Part shown: piece by piece, positions 9,439-17,636 of the stretch
Position numbering within the stretch: position 1 is the stretch's first letter
Layout of the letters: each line of letters starts with the position of its first letter
Source of the DNA: Ensifer adhaerens
Lineage (GTDB): Bacteria; Pseudomonadota; Alphaproteobacteria; Rhizobiales; Rhizobiaceae
DNA length: 64,000 nt
Direction of reading: 5' to 3'
Assembly (NCBI RefSeq): GCF_000697965.2
Contig: NZ_CP015881.1
Location: forward strand, 1,227,501-1,291,500
Notes under the pieces: model-generated
What the model was told of the DNA's origin: nothing
The model's database searches: none
Seen by the model: only the letters and a program-made list of their open reading frames with translations
Position numbers and translations under genes: made by a program

Positions 9439-10701
9439 ATGACGTCGATCGCCGAAGTGTTCGGACCCTTTGCCCTGATGGCGCGCCTTCTCGCCCGCTT
9501 CTGGCCGCAGCTCCTGCTGATCGGCGCCTGCGGCGCCATTGTGCACGATCTCCTGATGCGGGCAGCCGTCTGGATCGGGATGCAGCATCCGCTCGGCGGC
9601 ATGGTCACGCTCTCCCTCGTCGTGTTGGCGAAGCTCGTCGTTATCGTGCTGATGTTCATGGTCCTTCGCCCGGGCTTGCCGGCGCTCGAAGCGCTCCGGC
9701 AGCAACCGGCTGCGGCGCCTGTCGAGAGCAAGGTGCCGAAGGCCGAGCGCAGGCTGCTCGCCGTCACCGCCGCCGCCCTGCTACCGTTCTTTGCCTACTA
9801 CGCCGCCTGGGGTTTTCTCGGCGATACCGTGCGCGAATATTCGCGATCAGCGCTTGCTGCCGTCGCTTTCGGCGAAAAAGCCAACTTCTTTGATATTCTG
9901 GGGTCGCGCGGCGTTCTCGTGTCGATCGCGCTCTGCTGGCTTGTACGCTGGGGCGCAAAACGCATGAGCAAGCTGAGCGAAGCGCCCGTCTGGCGTCTTC
10001 TGATTGTAGCCGCAGATGCAAGCTGGATCTTCATCGGTCTCTACGGCCTGTCGGTCTGGAAGGACCAGGTGATCACCTGGCTAGGCGCCGGCAAGCTTCT
10101 GAGCATGAACGGCTTCGCCTTCGCCGGCATTGCGCATGCCGCCGAGACCTTCGTGCCGGTGGAATTGAGAAAACCTGACTGGGATAGCCAGGCCACAGGC
10201 CTGTTCTTCTATGCGCTCCTTCCGGTCGTCTGGCTGGTCATGGCGGCCATCATCAACGGCTACGAGCTTTCGAGCGCAACACCGCGCACCCGGCCGACAT
10301 CGCCAAAGCCGCGCCGCGCCCGCACGCTGCGCAAATGGGTCGCCGATTTTCTCGACCACTTCATCAGCGATTATCGCTCCCGCTATGCGCCGATCTGGAC
10401 CTGCCTGAAGCTGACGCTCGGCTCGGGGCTGGCGGCACTTTTCGCCTTTATCATCGCCTACAATGCCATTGCCTGGCTCGGCGCCTGGACCTGGTACGCG
10501 GCAACACGGACGCTGGACGTGGCAGATCTTGCGAGCTGGCGGCTCGTTTTCGATGCCGTGAGCCTTTTCATCGGCAGCCCCAGCGATCTCAACGGCGGCA
10601 TCGTGCTCGATGCCCTGCGCATCACCCTGCTGGCGGCGATGCTCGAACACGCCGTTTCCCGTCAGGCCGAGAAAGTCGAGATCAACTACGCGTCCACTTG
10701 A
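9439..10701 (+). CDS. Polytopic inner-membrane protein of unknown function
   Basis: 420 residues with roughly eight hydrophobic segments, for example LLLIGACGAIVHDLLM, GGMVTLSLVVLAKLVVIVLMF, LLAVTAAALLPFFAYYAAW, WRLLIVAADASWIFIGLYGLS and LGSGLAALFAFIIAYNAIAW. A basic loop at about 278-300 (TPRTRPTSPKPRRARTLRK) separates the last third. I recognise no family. The start at 9439 lacks a strong ribosome site, so the N-terminus is uncertain. Its 3' end overlaps the converging minus-strand gene by 20 bp, and the three genes there encode exported or membrane-anchored proteins, suggesting but not proving one envelope function. Confidence 0.75.
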   Translation: MTSIAEVFGPFALMARLLARFWPQLLLIGACGAIVHDLLMRAAVWIGMQHPLGGMVTLSLVVLAKLVVIVLMFMVLRPGLPALEALRQQPAAAPVESKVPKAERRLLAVTAAALLPFFAYYAAWGFLGDTVREYSRSALAAVAFGEKANFFDILGSRGVLVSIALCWLVRWGAKRMSKLSEAPVWRLLIVAADASWIFIGLYGLSVWKDQVITWLGAGKLLSMNGFAFAGIAHAAETFVPVELRKPDWDSQATGLFFYALLPVVWLVMAAIINGYELSSATPRTRPTSPKPRRARTLRKWVADFLDHFISDYRSRYAPIWTCLKLTLGSGLAALFAFIIAYNAIAWLGAWTWYAATRTLDVADLASWRLVFDAVSLFIGSPSDLNGGIVLDALRITLLAAMLEHAVSRQAEKVEINYAST

Positions 10702-11221
10702 ACACCAGCGTCTCGTCACTGGCGCCGGGAAATTCGATCCGCAGCGAAAGGTCCCGCGCCTCCGCCGGAACGATGAAGCTCTCGGCCATGCGGACGGGGC
10801 TGCCGGCCTTGGCATCCGTAAAGGCCAGGACACTGCAGCGCGGACGCTCGGCCACCTCCGGATACATCTCTCGCACGATCGGCTCGGTCAGGGTGACCGG
10901 TTCGAAGCGGCGCCCTTTGTCGTCGATCAGTCGAACGCGGCAGGCGCCCTTCGACAAAGCGGCGAGATCGGTCGGCGATGCCTCGAATTCGGTAAGAATG
11001 ACGCGTGCGTCGTCGGTGCGCGGCAGGCGTCGCATATCCATAAGCTTCCATTGCCCGCCGGCGAAGGCCTGCGCCGCTTCATCCGCAACGACGACTTCCG
11101 GGCTACCGCCGGCGAGCCATTGGCTCTCACCAAGGCTTTCCCATGCGCGGGCGACGAAGGCGAGCGGCAGCGCGACGATCAACGCGAGCAGGCAGGTCCA
11201 GAAGGTGCGTTTCTCGCTCAT
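10682..11221 (-). CDS. Membrane-anchored/exported protein of unknown function (third of a three-gene set)
   Basis: 179 residues starting with an N-terminal hydrophobic anchor or uncleaved signal (FWTCLLALIVALPLAFVARAW) and continuing as a soluble domain with segments such as ARVILTEFEASPTDLAAL and SLRIEFPGASDETLVFKW. GGGAGG precedes the ATG at 11221. It follows the 11233 gene by 11 nt, so they are cotranscribed. No family is recognised. The domain ends in a beta-strand-like stretch and may be an immunoglobulin-like periplasmic domain, as suggested for the two upstream genes. The 3' end overlaps the convergent membrane-protein gene by 20 bp. Confidence 0.75.
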   Translation of the reverse strand: MSEKRTFWTCLLALIVALPLAFVARAWESLGESQWLAGGSPEVVVADEAAQAFAGGQWKLMDMRRLPRTDDARVILTEFEASPTDLAALSKGACRVRLIDDKGRRFEPVTLTEPIVREMYPEVAERPRCSVLAFTDAKAGSPVRMAESFIVPAEARDLSLRIEFPGASDETLVFKWTRS

Positions 11222-11232
11222 GACTACCTCCC

Positions 11233-11826
11233 TCAGTGCGCGGCCAGTGTCCAGGGCGCCCTGCTGCCGCTGCGCGCAATGGTGACAGACGGCTTGATCT
11301 CGGCCGGCTTCTTGTCGCCGAGCGCAATCGACAGCTCCTCGGCGAGCGGCGACACACGACTGCGTGCAACGAGCAGCGTGCCCTGGTCGACGGCCGCCTC
11401 GGGAAGCTCGAAGGCAAGAAGCACCGGCCTTGGCAGGCCGGGTTCGAGCCGCTCCGTCGGCAGATAGCCCGGCACGGTCGAGAACCGCTGGCTCAACGCG
11501 TAGCGCACACCATTGCTCGCCAGCCATTCCGCAGACATCAACGTCATCGTTTCCGTCTTGGAAACGGCCGCGCCCTCGATGACCAGCCAGATGCCGGATG
11601 TGGAGAAGTCCTTGACCCGTCCAAAACTTTCGACCTTGAGCTGTCGTGCCAGATGCACATTGGCTGCGCCGAAAGCGAAGTCGCGCGTCTCCACCCGCTC
11701 GCCGACAGCACCGCGAATGGCGATCGGCGCGGTGATGTCGCCGTAGCCGGGGGTACTGTTTCGCATCCCATAGAGCGCGGCGATTGCAAGGCCGCAAAGC
11801 AGCAGCGTACGGAAAGCCGACATCAT
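11233..11826 (-). CDS. Exported protein of unknown function, DUF4352-like (second of three)
   Basis: 197 residues with a short N-terminal signal or anchor (FRTLLLCGLAIAALYGM) and a beta-rich domain. The stretch GAVGERVETRDFAFGAANVHLARQ...GIWLVIEGAAVSKTETMTL resembles DUF4352-type immunoglobulin-like domains, which typically place a conserved charged strand before a statement of comparative effects; this assignment is by eye and tentative. ATG codons at 11826 and 11823 overlap the stop of the upstream gene (ATGA), indicating translational coupling. Its function is unknown. Confidence 0.75.
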   Translation of the reverse strand: MMSAFRTLLLCGLAIAALYGMRNSTPGYGDITAPIAIRGAVGERVETRDFAFGAANVHLARQLKVESFGRVKDFSTSGIWLVIEGAAVSKTETMTLMSAEWLASNGVRYALSQRFSTVPGYLPTERLEPGLPRPVLLAFELPEAAVDQGTLLVARSRVSPLAEELSIALGDKKPAEIKPSVTIARSGSRAPWTLAAH

Positions 11827-12422
11827 TGCTCCGTCGTCTCCACAGCTTGCGTCACCGGCAACTCGACGACCGCGGCCTCGCCGTCATCGAACCAATTCGG
11901 CGCGCCGTAGAGATTGTCACGTGGCTTGTAGATCTGTTTGCCGATCGCCAGCGAAAGCGTTTGCGGTTCCGGGCGGTCCGCCGGCCACTCCCAGGCCGCG
12001 ACCAGTTTTTCCGGCATGTTCGGATTGATCGCACTGGCGATCCACTTGTCCCTCGCAAGGTAATAGGTGGGCTTGGGCTGCAGCGGAGCGACGTCATCCT
12101 TGATCGTGATCAGGTTCATGAAGACGTTGCTGCTGGCCACGGACCGGTTGTCGAGTTCGAGATCCACAAGGAGGAACCTCTTCGGCTCGAACGGTTTGGT
12201 GCCGGTTGGCGGCAGAGACGACATATGGGCGCCATTGATGGTCACCCGCCAACGGCCCGTGTCGACGACCTGGTCTTTACCTATGACCGGAACAGGAACC
12301 GGATTGGCTGCATCATAAACCGCCGAAGCAAAGGAAATCGCAGCCGCCGCCATGCCGCCGATACCGGTGACAAGCATGATCAGCAGGCGCTGCCTGATCT
12401 TCGACCGCCGCATGACCGGCAT
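11823..12422 (-). CDS. Exported protein of unknown function, DUF4352-like (first of three)
   Basis: 199 residues with a hydrophobic N-terminal segment (LLIMLVTGIGGMAAAAISFAS) after a basic start, then a domain around VDTGRWRVTINGAH and FEPKRFLLVDLELDNRSVAS that looks like the DUF4352 fold. I placed the start at 12422 because GGAGG sits 4 nt upstream; an in-frame GTG at 12437 would add five residues. The last bases overlap the next gene (ATGA). The set of three reads as one operon of envelope proteins. No enzyme signature is visible. Confidence 0.75.
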   Translation of the reverse strand: MPVMRRSKIRQRLLIMLVTGIGGMAAAAISFASAVYDAANPVPVPVIGKDQVVDTGRWRVTINGAHMSSLPPTGTKPFEPKRFLLVDLELDNRSVASSNVFMNLITIKDDVAPLQPKPTYYLARDKWIASAINPNMPEKLVAAWEWPADRPEPQTLSLAIGKQIYKPRDNLYGAPNWFDDGEAAVVELPVTQAVETTEQ

Positions 12423-12709
12423 CTGTCCTCCATCCACCCTGCGGATACTGCAACCGGAAGATAGGAAAGTTTGCCGAGGAAATCAAAACACGCGTGTCGG
12501 AAACGGTTTCTTCGGCAGGCACAACCTCAGAACGAAGGTCGGGTGGGCTAAAAGCTGTGCATTGCCCAGCCACAACACGTTTGCCGCCCGCCAACCCACC
12601 CGTGATTGGCGCTTGCCTTCTGCCCGCGACGGGCGACAATTGCATGCGGTGGAAAGCGGTGCCAGGAGCCATTCGGCCCACATTCTCCGCCGAACCCAGG
12701 AGGCCGGCT

Positions 12710-13300
12710 ATGCGCAAACTGCAATCGCAAGGCGTTCACCACATCACGCTTGTCGGGGCGGACCGTCAGACGTCGATCGATTTCTGGGAGGGGCTGCTCG
12801 GCATGCCCTTCATTTTCGAGCAACCGAACCTCGACCGGGCGAGCGAAAGCCACCTCTATTTCGATCCGGGCGACGGCCGCCTGATCACCGTCTTCACCGA
12901 CGAGAACCGCACGCCGGATCCCGAGCGCACCCCGACCGACATGGGCTGTGTGCATCACATCGCCTTTGCTGTTTCGCGCGCGACATTCAACCAGGCGGTG
13001 GAGCGGCTCGACGAGCGAAAGATCCGCCACAGTGGCGTCAAGGATCGCGGCTTCATGGATTCGATCTACTTCGAAGATCCGCTTGGGCTGCTGGTTGAAC
13101 TTGCCTCCTATCGCTTCGAGCCGCCGGCCGGTCACAGCCATGCCGAAGTCCTGATGGAAGCGCATAGGATCAGGACTGAACGCGGCGACTATAACATCGC
13201 CGAGGTCCATCTCGCCGATGCGATCGAAGCCCTGAACGAACGCTCTCGGCCGACGCTGTCGCTCGATCGCCAACCGAAGAACCCATACGGACCGCGATAG
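12710..13300 (+). CDS. VOC-family (glyoxalase/ring-cleavage dioxygenase fold) protein
   Basis: 196 residues. Two beta-alpha-beta-beta-beta modules are visible: GVHHITLVGADRQTSIDFWEG begins the first and GCVHHIAFAVSRATFNQAVERL the second, with FEDPLGLLVELASYRF closing it. His in each VHHI and Glu in LLVELAS are the usual metal ligands, so the metal site looks intact. The substrate cannot be read from sequence; candidates include glyoxalase- or hydroquinone dioxygenase-like activity. AGGAGG precedes the ATG by 6 nt. It lies 91 nt upstream of a glutathione S-transferase on the same strand, which makes a detoxification role plausible. Confidence 0.85.
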   Translation: MRKLQSQGVHHITLVGADRQTSIDFWEGLLGMPFIFEQPNLDRASESHLYFDPGDGRLITVFTDENRTPDPERTPTDMGCVHHIAFAVSRATFNQAVERLDERKIRHSGVKDRGFMDSIYFEDPLGLLVELASYRFEPPAGHSHAEVLMEAHRIRTERGDYNIAEVHLADAIEALNERSRPTLSLDRQPKNPYGPR

Positions 13301-13391
13301 GGTCGCACTTGGTGAGATCTGTAGCCAAGTGGCGGTGTCTGCCGCGGGCGAGCCGCCGCCAGTTCAACGACGATCAACCGGGAGGAATGCC

Positions 13392-14084
13392 ATGTCCGCA
13401 ATCCAGCTCAACGTGATCAAGCCCAGCGTCAACAACATGACCGCGCGCGTGTTCCTGCGCGCAGCCAAGCTCGATTTCAGTGAAAACGATGTCTACGGCC
13501 AGACGCGCTCGCCCGAATATCTGGCACGAGCGCCGTCGCATCTGACACCGATGATCGAGACCGCGGACCTGCCCAGGGGCGCGCTTTGGGAAAGCTGCGC
13601 GATCATGCAGTACCTTTGCAACAAACATGGGCTTGATGACTTCTACCCGAGGGAACCCGAAGCACGCGCGATGATCGACAGCGCCATGTTCTACCTGATC
13701 GGCACCTTCTATCCCTACCTTGCCCGCGCAACCTATCCGGCGCTGAACTTTCCGCTCTACGCGGGCGAAGTCGGCTGCAGCGATGCCGATGCGGCGACGA
13801 AGGAGATCGCCCGGAAGGCAGCGGTTGCAGCCCTTGCCGAACCGCTCGACGTATTCCGCGCTTTCTACATTGGCGACAAGCCGTTCATCGGTGGCGCCAA
13901 GCCCTCGATCGCCGATATCCGGCTCGCAGCAACGCTCGAGTTCCTGGCCGCGATCGACTATGACCTGCCGGACTGGGCAAAGACCTACATGGCAAGCATC
14001 GAAAGAACGCTCGGGGCCGCCTATGCCGAGCCCGCCGCCGATGTCCGCGGCTATATCGCTTATGTAAAATCGCAGCGGCAATAG
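13392..14084 (+). CDS. Glutathione S-transferase family protein
   Basis: 230 residues. The N-terminal thioredoxin-like domain runs LNVIKPSVNNMTARVFLRAA to the ESCAIMQYLCNKHG motif, where the E-S pair normally binds the glutathione gamma-glutamyl group. The all-helical C-terminal domain has YIGDKPFIGGAKPSIADIRL, the conserved capping motif with Asp. GGGAGG is 7 nt before the ATG. The substrate is unknown. It follows a VOC gene on the same strand, which may use glutathione adducts. It converges with the minus-strand membrane gene, with only 20 nt between stop codons. Confidence 0.9.
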   Translation: MSAIQLNVIKPSVNNMTARVFLRAAKLDFSENDVYGQTRSPEYLARAPSHLTPMIETADLPRGALWESCAIMQYLCNKHGLDDFYPREPEARAMIDSAMFYLIGTFYPYLARATYPALNFPLYAGEVGCSDADAATKEIARKAAVAALAEPLDVFRAFYIGDKPFIGGAKPSIADIRLAATLEFLAAIDYDLPDWAKTYMASIERTLGAAYAEPAADVRGYIAYVKSQRQ

Positions 14085-14104
14085 CCTGGCGGCTGCGATG
14101 CAGA

Positions 14105-14731
14105 TCATTGAATGAGGAGTGCGACGCCGGTTGCTCCGAGGGCGAGCGTCCAGAGGCGATCGAAATTGATCCAGGCGGAACGCAGGACCGCAAGGTCGAA
14201 CCAGGTGAAGACGGCGAGCGCCAGCACCGCGGTCACCGTCAGCATTGCGATGCTATGCACTGCAACGGCGGCGAGCGAGACCGGCAGCGAACTTGCCATC
14301 GCCAGTTCGCCGGCGTGACCTGCAAGACAGAGACTGAGCACCGCCGGCACCAGCATGAGGCCGGCCCCATGGCTCGTCGCCATCAGGAATGACCAGACCG
14401 CAAGTCCCGCCATGCCGGTCCGCATTCCGATCCGGACGCGGTGGCGATGGCCATGAATGGCGGTGTAGCCGGCGGCCCCCAGAATGAGCACGGCGGCCGC
14501 GATCCTGAATGTGTTCGGATCCAGCACCGAGCCGAATGCTGCGACCACCGCCAGCACGGTCGCGACCGAGATCGCGTGACCAACCGCAATGGGTGCGAGG
14601 GACAGCCAGACGACCCGGCTGCTCTGGCGATGAAGTCCGAGCGCAACCGCAAACAACCAGCCCATTGCCGGGTTGAGGCCGTGAAAGGCACCGAGGCCGG
14701 CGAGCGAGAGCCATGGCCAGACCGTCGTCAT
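14105..14731 (-). CDS. Histidine-bearing membrane protein downstream of the SBP56 gene
   Basis: 208 residues with about six hydrophobic helices. Conserved-looking His and Asn/Gly stretches sit in them: FHGLNPAMGWLFAVALGL in the first, IAVGHAISVATV in the second, IHGHRHRVRIG in a loop and MATSHGAGLMLVPA in a later helix. This pattern is reminiscent of small metal or redox membrane proteins, but I cannot name a family. It starts 33 nt after the selenium-binding-protein gene on the same strand, so it is probably its cotranscribed partner, perhaps involved in metal supply or electron handling. That role is inferred. Confidence 0.8.
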   Translation of the reverse strand: MTTVWPWLSLAGLGAFHGLNPAMGWLFAVALGLHRQSSRVVWLSLAPIAVGHAISVATVLAVVAAFGSVLDPNTFRIAAAVLILGAAGYTAIHGHRHRVRIGMRTGMAGLAVWSFLMATSHGAGLMLVPAVLSLCLAGHAGELAMASSLPVSLAAVAVHSIAMLTVTAVLALAVFTWFDLAVLRSAWINFDRLWTLALGATGVALLIQ

Positions 14732-14764
14732 TCGCCGTGACCCGGCTGCACCGCGGCTCCCTCC

Positions 14765-16159
14765 TCACGGATAACAATAGGAATCGGACGAGCAGTCGCC
14801 GCCTTCGAGACGAACCTGATGGGGTCGATGACCCTTTGGCCAGTCGACGAAGAAGTTTTCGTCGAAGGCGATCCCGCCACCATCGGCGACATCGAGCTTG
14901 ACCATCCAACCGTCGATGCCTTCGGGATAGAACTGCGGGTCGATGGCGCCATAGAGCGAGTTGGTGAAATAGACCCGCTTGCCGTCGCGGCTGATTTCCA
15001 CCATCTGCGGCCCACCGTTGAGCGCACCGTTCTTCGCCTTCGGATGGCTCGCACGCGAAACGATGCCGCCGATCCTGACCCGCCCCGTTTCCTTCGGTGC
15101 GAAGGGGTCGGACACGTCGTACTGGATCATGTCGCCGGTGCCCCAGCAGGAAACGTAAAGGAAGCGATCGTCCATCGACAGGTCGATGTCGGTGACGAGC
15201 GGCGCGACCGCACTGAAGCCTTTCAGCACCGGTGGCAACAGATCCGGATCGGCCGGTTCTGCCGGGATCTCGATCACCTTCTTCACGGCCCATCGGTCGC
15301 CGTCGCGATACCAGGTCCAGATCGACGCCGAGAGGTCCTTGAGGCTGATGACGCAGCCGACGAAACCGTAGGCCTTGGTCGGATCGTGGGCCGGGCGCAG
15401 TTCGAAAACGAGCTGGTGTTCCTCGCCGAAGTCGATCTCCTGCACGTGCTTGCGTTTGTGCAGGTCCCAGAAGTGCAAGCGGCGGCCGTATTTCGAGCCA
15501 AGCAGCACCTCCGGCACCAGCCCGTTCTCGAAAGTATCGGGCGTGCCCCATTCGCTGGTGATCATCGTGTCGTGGCCGAGGTGCCACCAGAAATCATAGG
15601 CGAGCTTCTGCGGCCCACGGTCCATTTCCCACTGTCCGAGCACATCGAAGCTCTGATGGTCGAGCAGGAAAATGCCGCCGGGCGCCTTGCCGTCTCGATC
15701 CGCAAGCGCGTTGACGTAAATGCCTTCAGGTCCGCAATGGGTTGTGTGCAACCGCGAATAATTCGCCTTCTCGGCGATTTCCGCGGGCTCGATCACCCGC
15801 ACGATCTTCGGATTGCGGGGGTCCGGCTTGGTGTCGATGATATGGAGACGGGAGGAGCGCAGGCCCGGCACCACCAGGTAGCGACGCTCGACATGTGGAT
15901 GCGGTGCGTTGGGGCACAGGCACGAGGAGCAGGCGTTCCAGCCGAAATGGTGCAACTCGTCCCCGACATTCGGCATCTCGACCTGCCCGACGATCTGCGA
16001 ATAGCTTTGCGACGCCGGATCCACATCGACGACGGCGATCGCGTCCGGCCTTCTTCTGTCCGGATCGAAAGCCGCCACGTAGGCGAGCGTCTCCTTTGGA
16101 GCCTTGGCCGCCATGCGCGGTGATGGATAGAAGGAAGGATCGGGTCGCCACGTCGCCAT
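14765..16159 (-). CDS. Selenium-binding protein SBP56 family, probable methanethiol oxidase
   Basis: 464 residues, the usual SBP56 length (human SELENBP1 is about 470). It has the beta-propeller family stretches DELHHFGWNACSSCLC, LHTTHCGPEGIYVNALAD, WHLGHDTMITSEWGTP, FWDLHKRKHVQEIDFG, TDIDLSMDDRFLYVSCWGTG and VYFTNSLYGAIDPQFYPEG. Bacterial relatives (MtoX) oxidise methanethiol to formaldehyde, H2S and H2O2 with copper; the His and Cys residues in these motifs are candidate copper ligands. No signal peptide is visible at either candidate start (16165 or 16159). I chose 16159 because GGGGGAG is then 7-8 nt upstream. The enzyme role is by family knowledge. Confidence 0.88.
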   Translation of the reverse strand: MATWRPDPSFYPSPRMAAKAPKETLAYVAAFDPDRRRPDAIAVVDVDPASQSYSQIVGQVEMPNVGDELHHFGWNACSSCLCPNAPHPHVERRYLVVPGLRSSRLHIIDTKPDPRNPKIVRVIEPAEIAEKANYSRLHTTHCGPEGIYVNALADRDGKAPGGIFLLDHQSFDVLGQWEMDRGPQKLAYDFWWHLGHDTMITSEWGTPDTFENGLVPEVLLGSKYGRRLHFWDLHKRKHVQEIDFGEEHQLVFELRPAHDPTKAYGFVGCVISLKDLSASIWTWYRDGDRWAVKKVIEIPAEPADPDLLPPVLKGFSAVAPLVTDIDLSMDDRFLYVSCWGTGDMIQYDVSDPFAPKETGRVRIGGIVSRASHPKAKNGALNGGPQMVEISRDGKRVYFTNSLYGAIDPQFYPEGIDGWMVKLDVADGGGIAFDENFFVDWPKGHRPHQVRLEGGDCSSDSYCYP

Positions 16160-16328
16160 TGCCATTCTCCCCCTTAGAGAATTCCCGAATGCGCGGTGCT
16201 GATGCAGGCTCCGGTCATGCGGCAAAAACGCGTCGGAAATACGGCCTTTGCCTTATTTCCGGACAGGGATCGGAACGCTTCTGGTTGAGCGAGACGTCAT
16301 TGCGACCGGCAGGGGCGGCCTGACGGCC

Positions 16329-17084
16329 TCAAGTCTCGATCCGCAGCTTCATCCGGTCAGCGGCAAAGCGGCTACGGGAATATTCGATCGGCTTGCCGTC
16401 GAGATCGGCGTTGATCGACTGGGCTTCGAGCACGATTGCGCCCGGCGAGAGCTTCAGCATCGCAAGCTCGTCGGCGTCAGCGTGCCGGGCGACGATCTCC
16501 GTTGAGGCGCGTACATAATCATCCAGACCGTGGGCTGCGAAGGCCTTGGTGACGGAGTGCAGCTGTTCGAATTCTTCGGCCATGCGCGGGAAGCGATGCG
16601 CCGGATAGTAGCTCGAGGATACCGAGAGCGGTCGACCATCGCCGCTGCTGACGGTTCTGAGTTCGATCACTGGATCACCGGGCCTGATGGCAAGCGCGCT
16701 CGCCACTTCGCCCCTTGCCGGCAATTCCGTGTGGCCGAGCAGCCGCGAGCCAATTTCCTTCACCTGGTGGCCAAGACCTTGCGAGAAGCGCGTGCGCTTT
16801 GAAATCGGATAACTCACCCGCTCCTTGCGCTCGATCATCGTGCCGCGCCCCTGGACGGGACGCACCAGCCCTTCTTCGGCCAGCGCCGCCAGCGCGCTTC
16901 TGACCGTGTGCCGGTTGACGCCGAACTCGCCCGCAAGCACCGTTTCCGGCGGCACCATGCCGGTCGCGTCATAGTCGCCATTGCTGATCGCCAGGCGGAT
17001 CCGGTCGGCAATCTGCCGCCAGAGAGCGACGCCGGTCTGGCGCTCCACCACTTTTCGCGCTGCCGTGTCTTTTCGCATTGGCAT
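16329..17084 (-). CDS. phnF: GntR/HutC-family transcriptional regulator of the phn genes
   Basis: 251 residues. The N-terminal winged HTH (LWRQIADRIRLAISNGDYD, then LAGEFGVNRHTVRSALAALAEEGL) is followed by a UTRA ligand domain (from about residue 95; IELRTVSSGDGRPLSVSSSYYP and RSRFAADRMKLRIE at the end). PhnF represses or controls C-P lyase genes. It is divergent from phnG across a gap of about 80 nt that contains an inverted repeat. ATGs at 17084 and 17078 are possible starts. Confidence 0.92.
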   Translation of the reverse strand: MPMRKDTAARKVVERQTGVALWRQIADRIRLAISNGDYDATGMVPPETVLAGEFGVNRHTVRSALAALAEEGLVRPVQGRGTMIERKERVSYPISKRTRFSQGLGHQVKEIGSRLLGHTELPARGEVASALAIRPGDPVIELRTVSSGDGRPLSVSSSYYPAHRFPRMAEEFEQLHSVTKAFAAHGLDDYVRASTEIVARHADADELAMLKLSPGAIVLEAQSINADLDGKPIEYSRSRFAADRMKLRIET

Positions 17085-17135
17085 GTCACAAGCCTGTCAT
17101 TTGCCGACGTTATGAAAAAGTATAAGATGTATAGT

Positions 17136-17153
17136 TGTCTAGATCAATAGACA
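17136..17153. promoter_or_regulatory. Inverted repeat, probable PhnF operator
   Basis: TGTCTA (17136-17141) and TAGACA (17148-17153) form a perfect 6-bp inverted repeat with a 6-nt spacer, in AT-rich DNA directly before the phnG ribosome site (GAGG at 17157-17160). HutC-subfamily GntR proteins, including PhnF, commonly bind GT-N-TA-N-AC-like palindromes. The repeat is seen directly; binding is inferred. Confidence 0.55.
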
Positions 17154-17165
17154 TTTGAGGTGAAA

Positions 17166-17636
17166 ATGATGGACGCGAAAGTGAAGCAGGAAAGCCCGCC
17201 GGACCCGGCGCGCAAGGAGGCCATGCGGTTGCTCGCCCAGGCAACGCTCGCCGAACTCAAGGACGCCTGGAAAGCGCTCGCAGACCAGCCCGAGGTTTAC
17301 CCGGTCCGAGGCCCCGAGACCGGCCTCGTCATGGTGCGCGGCCGCATCGGCGGCGGCGGCGATCCCTTCAATCTCGGCGAGGCTACGGTGTCGCGCGCCA
17401 CCGTCCGCCTTTCCACCGGCGAAATCGGCCACGGGCAGTTGCTCGGAACCGACAAGGAACGCGCCCGGCTTGCCGCCATCTTCGACGCCCTTGCCCAGCG
17501 TGACGGCGACAGGGCTAAGGTCGAGGCCCTACTTGGAAGCGTGGCCGACCGGCTTGCCCAGGAAGAACGCCGCAAGGCGGAAGAAACCGCGGCCACCCGC
17601 GTGGACTTTTTCACCATGGTTCGGGGAGACGACTGA
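17166..17636 (+). CDS. phnG: Phosphonate C-P lyase core subunit PhnG
   Basis: 156 residues, close to the family length of about 150. Recognisable parts are LRLLAQATLAELK-type helices near the N-terminus, PVRGPETGLVMVRGRIGGGGDPFNLGEATVSRATVRLSTGEIGHGQLLGTDKERARLAAIFDAL, a family hallmark, and the tail RVDFFTMVRGDD. It belongs to the PhnGHIJ complex that cleaves alkylphosphonates. GAGG is 5 nt before the ATG at 17166; an adjacent ATG at 17169 is equally possible. Its stop overlaps phnH (TGATG). Confidence 0.95.
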   Translation: MMDAKVKQESPPDPARKEAMRLLAQATLAELKDAWKALADQPEVYPVRGPETGLVMVRGRIGGGGDPFNLGEATVSRATVRLSTGEIGHGQLLGTDKERARLAAIFDALAQRDGDRAKVEALLGSVADRLAQEERRKAEETAATRVDFFTMVRGDD

